Of a stretch of DNA of 64,000 nt, positions 20,498 through 30,418 are shown in pieces (positions within the stretch are counted from its first letter, which is position 1; the number at the start of each line of letters is the position of its first letter). The stretch is taken from NCBI GenBank assembly GCA_963210315.1, contig OY723300.1:1240001-1304000 (forward strand), in the 5' to 3' direction. The notes beneath the pieces were generated by a model. It saw only the letters and a list, made by a program, of their open reading frames with translations, was not told the DNA's origin and did no database searches. This stretch comes from Rhynchopus euleeides (lineage: Eukaryota; Euglenozoa; Diplonemea; Diplonemida; Diplonemidae). The translations under genes were made by a program, and so were the position numbers.

Positions 20498-20607
20498 GGG
20501 GGCCTTCGCTCAGAAATGCAGAGAAGTGAGGAATGGTGAACCGCCTCACAACACTGGCTGCAAAGTGACACAGTTTGACACACACTGACACAGAGCGAAG
20601 GCCTCCC
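20498..20607 (-). mobile_element. Miniature inverted-repeat element, copy 2
   Basis: 110 bp, inverted relative to copy 1. Ends GGGGGCCTTCGCTCAG and (inverted) CAGAGCGAAGGCCTCCC. Flanked by a 3-bp ACT duplication on each side. Confidence 0.75.
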
Positions 20608-20644
20608 ACTAGGTATTGCCCCTCTCTCAGAAAAAAAACACAAA

Positions 20645-20752
20645 GGGGGTCTTCGCTACGGAGTGACCGTCAGTGCGTTTTGGTGAATTCCCTGTTAAAT
20701 TAGCTGAAAACTGACGGAGTTTGACGGAGGATAACTGCCAGCGAAGACCCCC
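20645..20752 (+). mobile_element. Miniature inverted-repeat element, copy 3 (variant interior)
   Basis: 108 bp bounded by perfect 13-bp inverted ends GGGGGTCTTCGCT / AGCGAAGACCCCC and a 3-bp AAA duplication. The interior differs from copies 1 and 2 (CTGACGGAGTTTGACGGAGG), so it is a related subfamily. Its right part is duplicated at 23304. Confidence 0.7.
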
Positions 20753-20911
20753 AAAGGAGTAGAAAAAAATATCGAGCTCCCCTCACGAAACTTGGGAGAT
20801 CGCACGTGATACGTTATTGGCACAGAGGCATAGCCCCTCTATATCTGCAAGATGAAATTAGAACTTCGATTCCCGCCGGCCACCTCCCACACACTGCTGA
20901 ACCACATTTTT
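20685..20911 (+). repeat. 227-bp direct repeat, left copy
   Basis: Matches 23304-23530 essentially base for base, from GAATTCCCTGTTAAATT to CCACATTTTT. It begins inside inverted-repeat element copy 3 and ends exactly where the head repeat begins. Confidence 0.85.
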
Positions 20912-21430
20912 GAACGATTTTGAACGATTTTTGGCCGTGCTCGTAGCATTCCCCGTTGAGGGGGTCGCTATTTCGTGTTCTCCTGGCCGCACGGAGGCAT
21001 TGCCTTACGTCGCCTCTTCCTCTTTTCCTTTGGTGGTGTGTTGGTCTGGCACAGAGGGCGGGACCGTGCTGATATGCACAGTGACGACTCTCCCTTTTGT
21101 TTTGTGCCCGCCTCCACCGAGATTCGGCTGATGCCTCTCAGACTGGGGGCGGGCGGTCGCCGACCCTTTTCTGTACGAGGTTTTCCACAGGCTGCACACC
21201 TGCCCCGCGGCTGTGTGGCAGTCTTCGCGGAGTGCAATGCGAAGGTCTGGCCTGACGTGGTGTGACTATTTAGACTCCAGGTGTCTCCACCCTTCCTGGT
21301 CTGGGGAGCCTCGGTACCCAAGCAGTTTTCGGTCATGCCCTGGACCACGGCCGTGCTAGACTCCTGGTGCAGGCACCCGTCATGGTCCGGGGACGGCCCC
21401 CCCAGGCAGTTTAACGTCTTACCCAGGACC
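20911..21430 (+). repeat. Head repeat, copy A (complete, ~520 bp)
   Basis: Begins TGAACGATTTTGAACG and ends in CTTACCCAGGACC just before a T run. A second near-identical copy is at 28866-29383 and a truncated one at 40976-41227. Minus-strand frames are open with Lys/Arg- and Cys-rich content (RCAACGKPRTEKGRR), but no domain is certain. Confidence 0.8.
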
Positions 21431-23296
21431 TATTTTTTTTTTTTTCCCTCTTGTGTCCCATGCCTTGTTTGCAGTGATCGCATTGTTGGCCATCCTTGCT
21501 GTAGTTCGGCATGCCGCCCTTCCCACCTTCCCCCACCCCCTCCCCGGCGGTTTTGCTCTCCGTGTGGTTTGGTGGTACTGGTGAGCCATCTGGGGAAAGA
21601 ACCTTGACAATCCCGGGCCGGCAGTACGTTCGTCACCCCCACGGGCTCGGCCGGTTTCTAAACCTTTAGGCAATCTACGTCCGCAGGCCAAGAACCCGGT
21701 GTGCAGATGCACGTTGGGAGCCCCCTGAAGTCCGCACACGCCCTCTCTGAGTAGTCCCCGACCAAGCGCTGGCCTCTCTGACCGACTACCATGCCGCCGC
21801 AGGCCAAGAACCCGGTGTGCCGAAGCACATTGGGAGCCCCCTGAAGTCAACACAGCACCCCGCCAGTGGCTCCAGCTGTCCCTCCCCATGTCAGAGTTGA
21901 CGGAAAAAGGCGGACCCTCTTTTGTCCCAGTGCTCCGTGCTATGCACTGGGACCCCCGTTGCCCAGGCGGACCAGCCTGGGGGAGCCCTCGGGGTGTGGG
22001 GTTGAGTTTTACGACTTCCCTAGGTCTTAGGTAGTTTAAGGTCGTGCCCAGGACCTTTTTTTTTTTTCCCTCTTGTGTCCCATGCCTTGTTTGCAGTGAT
22101 CGCATTGTTGGCCATCCTTGCTGTAGTTCGGCATGCCGCCCTTCCCACCTTCCCCCACCCCCTCCCCGGCGGTTTTGCTCTCCGTGTGGTTTGGTGGTAC
22201 TGGTGAGCCATCTGGGGAAAGAACCTTGACAATCCCGGGCCGGCAGTACGTTCGTCACCCCCACGGGCTCGGCCGGTTTCTAAACCTTTAGGCAATCTAC
22301 GTCCGCAGGCCAAGAACCCGGTGTGCAGATGCACGTTGGGAGCCCCCTGAAGTCCGCACACGCCCTCTCTGAGTAGTCCCCGACCAAGCGCTGGCCTCTC
22401 TGACCGACTACCATGCCGCCGCAGGCCAAGAACCCGGTGTGCCGAAGCACGTTGGGAGCCCCCTGAAGTCAACACAGCACCCCGCCAGTGGCTCCAGCTG
22501 TCCCTCCCCATGTCAGAGTTGACGGAAAAAGGCGGACCCTCTTTTGTCCCAGTGCTCCGTGCTATGCACTGGGACCCCGTTGCCCAGGCGGACCAGCCTG
22601 GGGGAGCCCTCGGGGTGTGGGGTTGAGTTTTACGACTTCCCTAGGTCTTAGGTAGTTTAAGGTCGTGCCCAGGACCTTTTTTTTTTTCCCTCTTGTGTCC
22701 CATGCCTTGTTTGCAGTGATCGCATTGTTGGCCATCCTTGCTGTAGTTCGGCATGCCGCCCTTCCCACCTTCCCCCACCCCCTCCCCGGCGGTTTTGCTC
22801 TCCGTGTGGTTTGGTGGTACTGGTGAGCCATCTGGGGAAAGAACCTTGACAATCCCGGGCCGGCAGTACGTTCGTCACCCCCACGGGCTCGGCCGGTTTC
22901 TAAACCTTTAGGCAATCTACGTCCGCAGGCCAAGAACCCGGTGTGCAGATGCACGTTGGGAGCCCCCTGAAGTCCGCACACGCCCTCTCTGAGTAGTCCC
23001 CGACCAAGCGCTGGCCTCTCTGACCGACTACCATGCCGCCGCAGGCCAAGAACCCGGTGTGCCGAAGCACATTGGGAGCCCCCTGAAGTCAACACAGCAC
23101 CCCGCCAGTGGCTCCAGCTGTCCCTCCCCATGTCAGAGTTGACGGAAAAAGGCGGACCCTCTTTTGTCCCAGTGCTCCGTGCTATGCACTGGGACCCCGT
23201 TGCCCAGGCGGACCAGCCTGGGGGAGCCCTCGGGGTGTGGGGTTGAGTTTTACGACTTCCCTAGGTCTTAGGTAGTTTAAGGTCGTGCCCAGGACC
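21431..23296 (+). repeat. Three tandem ~620-bp tail units
   Basis: Units start at T runs at 21431, 22056 and 22677, each ending with GTCGTGCCCAGGACC. They are nearly identical; lengths of 625, 621 and 620 differ mainly in the T run. Each unit also has an internal imperfect duplication around AGGCCAAGAACCCGGTGTGC. Long minus-strand frames (up to 281 codons) follow from the repetition and are not called as genes. Confidence 0.9.
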
Positions 23297-23303
23297 TGGA
23301 AAA

Positions 23304-23530
23304 GAATTCCCTGTTAAATTAGCTGAAAACTGACGGAGTTTGACGGAGGATAACTGCCAGCGAAGACCCCCAAAGGAGTAGAAAAAAATATCGAGCTCCC
23401 CTCACGAAACTTGGGAGATCGCACGTGATACGTTATTGGCACAGAGGCATAGCCCCTCTATATCTGCAAGATGAAATTAGAACTTCGATTCCCGCCGGCC
23501 ACCTCCCACACACTGCTGAACCACATTTTT
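23304..23530 (+). repeat. 227-bp direct repeat, right copy
   Basis: Second copy of 20685-20911, closing a 2.4-kb interval that holds one head repeat and three tail units. Confidence 0.85.
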
Positions 23531-25662
23531 TTTGCGTGCGTGGGGGGGTGGCAGGTCAATATCAAGTTGCTTCCAGGTGTGAGTCCTGCCTCCAACAAAA
23601 AGGGATGGAATCTTCTGTAGAACACCCAAAACGGGGACTGTTCTCTTGCCCCATAATCACTCATATTTGTTTCGCCTCCTCTTCTTCCAAGCTTCCAGGA
23701 TTTGTCGCACGGGGGGGGGGGGGTGGCGGAGCAGCTCTGTCGCAGAAAAGGGTGTGCCTCAACTCTGGTATTAGCACTTCTCTTTTATTCACAGGGCCTG
23801 GGCATCGCCCCGCGTCCCCTCCCCCCTCCCCCCTGTCTTGCGACAACACCGTGCGGAGCATAGTTCGGAAATAGACAGGAAATACGCCACAGAACTGGGG
23901 TGGCCCCCCCTGACTAGCCTCTGGCTGTTGCTGCGATGTCTTTAAAAAATGCACCATCCTTCTGTACGCCGCGTCTGGCCTGGTGATTTGATCTCCATCC
24001 GTTTGTGACCCAAACACATACGTGCGCTTTCCGGAGAAGCCCCCAGAGTGGCTGAGCCATGGGGGGGGGGGGGGAAGTCTCTGCTCTGTGCCAACCTCTC
24101 TGCCAGGTTGACACCGAATTTTATCTGTTGAAATCCGCTCGTTTTTATGCACCGCAGAGCTACGGCCCTCCAAAGGATAGTAGGTTAGTGAACGCACGCA
24201 ACACATGCATACGCCCTTAGCGCGTGGTGTTGCAACTCCACACCTCAGGAAGCTGACGCCACCACTGGAAAATACCGCATTGGGCAATGATTCCGTGCGC
24301 CCAGAAAGCCTGAATCGGGGTCATGATATTAGTGGTGGTTCAAAGTGTGCATCTCTCAACACCCAGGCAGGACGGTGCCTCGTCTCCCGCGTCGAGGTGG
24401 AGGCAAGAGGGAGTTGGTGGTCAGGACATGGAAGTAAGAAGCTGCACAGCCATTTAAGTCACGCGTGTGACAAACGTGAAGCCACAGCTCGAGAGACGAG
24501 ACGAATGCCCAGCAGCACCGTGCCGGGGGGTACACCGCGCGTGCCAATGCGATCGCGATCTCCCGAGGGATACCGCCTTTGCCGGAGCGCTGATCGTTGA
24601 GAACCAAAAAGAACAAGAAGAAGGAAACTGAATCAACCAAAAACCCCCCCCCCCCCGGCACTGGGTGGTGGCGGTGCCATAATGTTACAAACCACACATA
24701 CCCCCTCCACCCCATTGGTTCCGAGTGAAGGGAGATCGTCCTTGTGCTTCCTTCTACTTCCACTTCAATACCCCCCACCCCTGGTTCTGCATCAACGCCA
24801 CCTGTAGTGATCTAGGGTACTGCAGGCGGGTGACAACAACTGCACTTATTATATTAAATCTGGGCTGAGGGTTGTGGGAACAAAGAGCAGGAGATAAAGG
24901 CTGTTGTTGAGACGCGGATGTGGCATGCTTCATGTGATAATCTCCCGCACCACAATGATTCTCTGGCACAAGTCATCTCGCACGTGGATGACTCTTGGTG
25001 GGGTTGGGGTTGGTGGTGCGATGCTGCCGGGGGCCTGTGGGCGGGGCATGCCCGCATAACACCCACCTTCCTTGCCACCTTTCCTTTTTCGGCAGCATTC
25101 GAAACAATGCAAATGTGGTGGACTTGGTGTTTTCAACACACCGCATGGGCACATCGCAGCTCTCGCACCTCACTGGCGCGGCACTGTGCAACGCACAGCC
25201 GCGCGGTGAACTGAACGGGGTGAACAAAACGGGTGCCCTGATTCAACAGCCGTTCTGATGCCTTAGTCGGGTCAAAGATTCCTCAACAAGGTTCACGCCG
25301 TGCAATCAGCGCCTCACCGGACGTTCCCTTTTGCCTTTTTTTTTGTGATCTTACTTATCGCAAGGGTTCTTCGGAGCCCTCCAGAGCCGAGTAAGCTTTC
25401 TGTACCCGGTATCTTTTTTCAGTGATTGGCTCTCAACCACGCCGAGTTGGTAAAAGTGCAGAGGCTCAAATGCAAAGAGCCCTGTTGTGAAGATCCAGGT
25501 TGCTCCTCTATAGGTTCTTTGGCGGTGCTGCAGTCCGCGGGACTTGTGTGAAGCTGGACAGATCCCCTCGATGGGCTTCATCATGCAGCGTGAATCTGTC
25601 GGTGAAAAGACAACTTGCGTCGTCCATCGACGCGGCGGGTCGACACCTGTTGGATCACCTTT
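23531..25662. other. No gene seen
   Basis: Contains G/C homopolymer runs (near 23711 and 24061 as G, 24644 as C) and short frames without recognisable features. No RNA gene found. Confidence 0.45.
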
Positions 25663-25727
25663 CGTAAATATTCACCTGTCATCCCGACAGGTAGGTAGCC
25701 ACGACGAGTCCCGTCGTGGTGTTTACG
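25663..25727 (+). other. Compact three-way-junction inverted repeats
   Basis: CGTAAA (25663-25668) pairs with TTTACG (25722-25727). Inside are CCTGTC-ATCCC-GACAGG (25675-25691) and CCACGACG-AGTCC-CGTCGTGG (25699-25719). All three stems are perfect. The geometry suggests a folded RNA or a recombination site; no family matches. Confidence 0.5.
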
Positions 25728-25799
25728 TAATCGCCCCACCCCACCCCGACCCCCCAAACTCAAACCGCGCCCGTTTCGGTTTACTCGCGTATCCTGGAC

Positions 25800-25832
25800 C
25801 CCCCCTCCCCCCCCCCCCCCCCCCCCCCCACT
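25800..25832 (+). repeat. Poly(C) tract
   Basis: Over 20 consecutive C in the second half with only T interruptions before it. Other long C tracts lie near 25901 and 26031, beside the transposable element at 26049. Confidence 0.9.
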
Positions 25833-26048
25833 CCACATTGACGCAAGAAGGTGCTGGGAGACTTGCTTTTCCATTCACTCTCTCGACAATCAAAAAAACC
25901 CCCCCCCCCCTCCCTCCCCGCGCCCTATACTCCCCGTCTCACTCCATCCGTCTCTCCTCCCCCGCTCTGGTTCGTATCTTGTCATGGCTTGTTTTCCTTG
26001 GTTTTTGTCTTCACCCGCACCCCCCACCCCACCCCCCCCCCCCCCCAG

Positions 26049-27686
26049 TGTTGTTAGAAACCGAGTTTTAAACATTTTAAACGTTTTAAACGTTTTAAAG
26101 TTTAAAACGCCGTTTTAAATTATTTAAAATGGGGTTTAAAACGGGGTTTAAAACGGCAAAACCCCCTGCAAAATATAGGGGGAGACTTTTCGATTTTTTT
26201 TTCTGGAACCCAAAATTGGTCGTTTTGGGCCATCTGAGGCCATCTTCGGCAAAAAAATCCAATTTTGAGGCTCCCTGGGGGTCCCAAATGGGTGAACAAA
26301 TTCCCTGTGTGAAATAGCCTATTGCAGGCCTTTTGAGCATGATCAGGCAAACACAGCTGTGTGGCAGGGCTTTCTGCGAAAATTCGCCTCCTGGTGAAGT
26401 GGGCTACTTTTCACTCTCCATTCACCCTGGCCTCAACCCGTTCCTCTGCTCACCCTGACGCAAGCTCATGCCCTCATCGTTGACAATCACCCAGAAAAGA
26501 TTCAGGATGGTACAGTACAGACTCGGGTGCACGAACGATCCAACGGTGGTGCCTGTTTGACTTGCTGGTGTATGGTTGATCATTGCTTGTTCCGTACATT
26601 TCGCTTTCTCAGCGCCCCCGCCTTCACCGAAACCCGATGCCCCAACACGAGCGGTGTGGCGCCCGTGGTACTGACCCCTTCGGACCTTAACTCCAGCGGT
26701 AGCCGCCGGTTTCTTCAAAGAAACTCATCGATGATGTCCCCCCAGAGTGCAGGTTCCTGCTGCCTACCCACGATCATTAGGGTGCCGAGAGAATGGCTAG
26801 GTGATCAATAATTGTCCCAAACACTAGCTTGGCAACAGCCAGAGCAACCCCAGGTGGGGCGCAGCCGAGTGCTGCAACCATCGTTCTGACAGCAACAACA
26901 TCACCTGGCTGTCTTGTTGAACACAGCCGTGATGAAGCTGGCTGCACTTCCTGTTTGGAGTTCGTCGGGATCCGTTCTGCAAAAGTGAAAGTTGGAGGCA
27001 AAGAATAGATGACGAGGATGGTTACGCCTTTTGTAGGCTTCTCTCGATCAGAGAAGTCGGGCGTCCATAGGAGAGTAAAGGGAATACAGATATGCTCCTC
27101 TCAAAGAGGGGCAGGCCAAAGGTAGGCTCCAGGTGGCAACTGGAACTGTGCAACTTTTCCAGAAGGTGCTTCCAGGACTGTCGAAGGAGCTGGTGGAGTT
27201 CGCTGGGTCCATTGCCATCCCCATCATGGTGATCCGGCCTTCAACCTGCGACTTTGTATCATGGATTCAGCTCAAAAGGGTGCACATCGAGTGATGCAAG
27301 ATGAAGATTCGACACTCCAGAAATATGCTGATGTCAAACTGCATTATTCCTGAGAACAACGGAGGGGGTGTGCCAACTGATGCCGGTGCGATTGATGCAA
27401 CCCTCACCACAACGTCAGTGCCACCTATTTTCCACCAATAATGTGTCCGCTGTGACAGGAATGCAGGAATAATCACCCAGAATATGAGCTGGGGGGCCTC
27501 AGGGGGCATGGAAAAATTTTTTTGGCCGAAAAAAATTTTTTTTGGTGTGAAAACACCACAGAAACGCCCTGTTTTAACCCCCGTTTTAAACTCCGTTTTA
27601 AATTAATTTAAAACGCGTTTTAATTTAAAACATTTAAAACATTTAAAACGTTTAAAACGTAAAGTTTTAAATGGGGGCTAACAACA
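26049..27686. mobile_element. DNA-transposon-like element with TTTAAA-rich inverted repeats
   Basis: Left end 26049-26157 and right end 27570-27686 are imperfect inverted repeats of about 110 bp built from TTTAAAAC-like blocks. The outermost bases are TGTTGTTAG and CTAACAACA. Both ends abut poly(C) (left) or G4-C(n) (right) tracts, which hides any target duplication. The 1.4-kb interior holds only short, broken frames; two minus-strand ones contain LFWVIVND and LIFWVIIPAF, too little to name a transposase. Probably a non-autonomous or decayed copy. Confidence 0.7.
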
Positions 27687-28865
27687 ATGGGGCCCCCCCC
27701 CCCCCCTACCGCCCCTCCAGCCCAACCAGCCCAGCCCACAGCCCCCATCCCTCCTTTTCTGTTGTGATTGGAAATCTACTTTTTGGGCCAGCCAGCTCCA
27801 CCCGCTCCATATTCCTCCCTCTGCTGCAGCTCTTTCCCTCTCTTTGTTTTGATAGCTCGGTGGCAGCCCTACTATGTGGGGTGGGGTGGGGGTGGGGGTT
27901 CGCGACTTGACGACCGCCTTACCCTCTCTCTATCCGCTGCATTGTTAGATGCGTGTGCAGCAACCCTTGCTGTGATGGCTGCCCCGTGCCGTGCAGCCAG
28001 TGTGGGTGCCTGTCCCTCTCGAATAAGTGAAGGGGGGGGGTGCAGTATGTGCGCCCTTTGTTTCGGTGCTCAGGGATTCTCGCTGGGGGAGTGTTTGGAA
28101 ATGACACGGCACGAGCCACAGCGCGATGCATCAAACGAAGGGTCTGGCTGCGCCAGTCCAAACAACATTGGTAATTTGCGCTGATCGTGGCGCTGTGGGT
28201 ATGCAGAGGTGGCGCTGTTGGGAGCCTGCTCTAGACCATTTTGTGCTAGAAGGACGGTGTCCCTTTTGTTGGGGATACTCCGTGCAATGTCACCGCCAGC
28301 TGCGGTGTCTCCAGAACGCCAGACATGGCTGTTGCCCAGCCTGTGTTGCGCCTGCTGTCTCTGCTCTGGGTCTCGTTGTCAGGGGCCTGCCTGAGCTGTG
28401 TGTGTCGATTCCGATTCCTTGTCTTGATTGCGACACACCGGCCGGGATGCTCCTGCCGACAGCTTTCCCTTGTTGGGCCGCAGGTGTGCACGGCAGGTGC
28501 TTTTCGTTTGGGGGTGGCACCCGGTGCGTGTTCTGTTCAACATGGTATCAATTTATTCATCCCCGTGTGGGTCCACCATCTCGCCGAGCCTCCAACTCAT
28601 CCATGTGTCCTGTGGAACGACGGTGTATGCTATAGCCAGTGCAGTCTGTCGCACTGTCACCTCAGGGTCAGCGTTGGTGCCACACCCTTTGCCGCCTTGC
28701 TGGGGGGTGAGCAATCCCGTGCTAGCTGCATACATCAGCTCTGGTCAGGCTGAAGGTTGTTTGGCAAGATCCCTTTGACCCGGTCAGGGTGACAAACAGT
28801 GATCAGCACAGTTTGGCCGCCGTGACAAAAGGACAGCGCTCTAGAGAGTGGCAAGTTGGCGGTTT
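27687..28865. other. No gene seen
   Basis: GC-rich sequence with plus-strand frames up to 169 codons (28126-28635) that are Cys/Val/Leu-rich and overlap one another in several phases; no domain or leader signal, so not called. Confidence 0.45.
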
Positions 28866-29383
28866 TGAACGATTGAACGATTTTTGGCCGTGCTCGTAGC
28901 ATTCCCCGTTGAGGGGGTCGCTATTTCGTGTTCTCCTGGCCGCACGGAGGCATTGCCTTACGTCGCCTCTTCCTCTTTTCCTTTGGTGGTGTGTTGGTCT
29001 GGCACAGAGGGCGGGACCGTGCTGATATGCACAGTGACGACTCTCCCTTTTGTTTTGTGCCCGCCTCCACCGAGATTCGGCTGATGCCTCTCAGACTGGG
29101 GGCGGGCGGTCGCCGACCCTTTTCTGTACGAGGTTTTCCACAGGCTGCACACCTGCCCCGCGGCTGTGTGGCAGTCTTCGCGGAGTGCAATGCGAAGGTC
29201 TGGCCTGACGTGGTGTGACTATTTAGACTCCAGGTGTCTCCACCCTTCCTGGTCTGGGGAGCCTCGGTACCCAAGCAGTTTTCGGTCATGCCCTGGACCA
29301 CGGCCGTGCTAGACTCCTGGTGCAGGCACCCGTCATGGTCCGGGGACGGCCCCCCCAGGCAGTTTAACGTCTTACCCAGGACC
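28866..29383 (+). repeat. Head repeat, copy B
   Basis: Near-identical to 20911-21430. The starting motif lacks 3 bases (TGAACGATTGAACG). It runs into a T run and a tail unit as in copy A. Confidence 0.85.
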
Positions 29384-29711
29384 TTTTTTTTTTCCCTCTT
29401 GTGTCCCATGCCTTGTTTGCAGTGATCGCATTGTTGGCCATCCTTGCTGTAGTTCGGCATGCCGCCCTTCCCACCTTCCCCCACCCCCTCCCCGGCGGTT
29501 TTGCTCTCCGTGTGGTTTGGTGGTACTGGTGAGCCATCTGGGGAAAGAACCTTGACAATCCCGGGCCGGCAGTACGTTCGTCACCCCCACGGGCTCGGCC
29601 GGTTTCTAAACCTTTAGGCAATCTACGTCCGCAGGCCAAGAACCCGGTGTGCAGATGCACGTTGGGAGCCCCCTGAAGTCCGCACACGCCCTCTCTGAGT
29701 AGTCCCCGACC
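29384..29711 (+). repeat. Tail unit, truncated after ~330 bp
   Basis: Follows copy B directly and matches the first half of the 620-bp units up to GAGTAGTCCCCGACC, then the sequence becomes unrelated. Confidence 0.85.
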
Positions 29712-30418
29712 CCGGCAGTTTTTGCGTGGACAAAATTTCCGCGATATGTATTGTGCTTCTCCGAGGCCTGCCCCGGCCAAAAATCGACCTTTTGGGGACA
29801 TTCTGAACTAGCAGGAACAACCAGAAGCAACGAAATGCTCGCCCCTGCCATTTAAATCGCAAAGAAGCCCCGAATATGTCCTGCCTAGGCAACATTTGAG
29901 ACAAAACGATTTTCACGGAAAAACCCCAAAAAAAGCAAAATTGAAATTTCGCCCAAAATCGTATTTTTCGGACCCGAGGGACACCCACACCCAGATTTTC
30001 CGTGTTTCTGAGCGAAAATTCTGGTCCGAAAAAAAAATACCCCTGGTGGGTGGCAGAGCGTAGGAAGGGGTGGATGGATATGGTGTAAAAGGGAGAAGAA
30101 CAGTTGAGTGGGCAGGGAGGCTGACGTCTGGGTCAGGGAACGAGACGAACAGAAGCGACGGCTGACGAGGAACGGAGGCTGCCCCCCGCCCCCAGGCTCC
30201 TTCCCACCTCAGGAACATGTGTCACACGTCACTTCGCAACAAGGATTAGGGTCCCTCCAGTCTGTATTCTGGAGGGACGCCATCATGTTAAACCCCATTC
30301 CCTGTTCCCAAGGCAGGGCAGTTGCTGAGGCTCGCTGTCAACACCAGCCCGCCTGCAGCTGAGTGGTGAGGGGCATGCCTTGATAAAACCTCGGTAACGT
30401 AGGGGGCGACAGCTACGC
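29712..30418. other. No gene seen; hairpin near satellite edge
   Basis: AT-richer first part, then mixed. GTCCCTCCAG (30251-30260) pairs perfectly with CTGGAGGGAC (30269-30278). The satellite begins about 140 bases later. Confidence 0.55.

Noticed and set aside
20820..20890. tRNA gene suggested by AGAGG-CATAGCC-CCTCT and a following TTCGATTCC
   Set aside because: The putative anticodon loop lacks T at position 33, the T-arm does not pair and there is no acceptor stem. The same sequence recurs only because it is in the 227-bp direct repeat.
21419..23131. Minus-strand frames of 163-281 codons in the tail units as a protein family
   Set aside because: Identity follows from recent tandem duplication of DNA; unit length is not a multiple of three and composition is not protein-like.
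20685..23530. LTR retrotransposon with 227-bp terminal repeats
   Set aside because: The repeats do not begin TG and end CA, there is no target duplication, no reverse transcriptase inside, and the interior is other known repeats.
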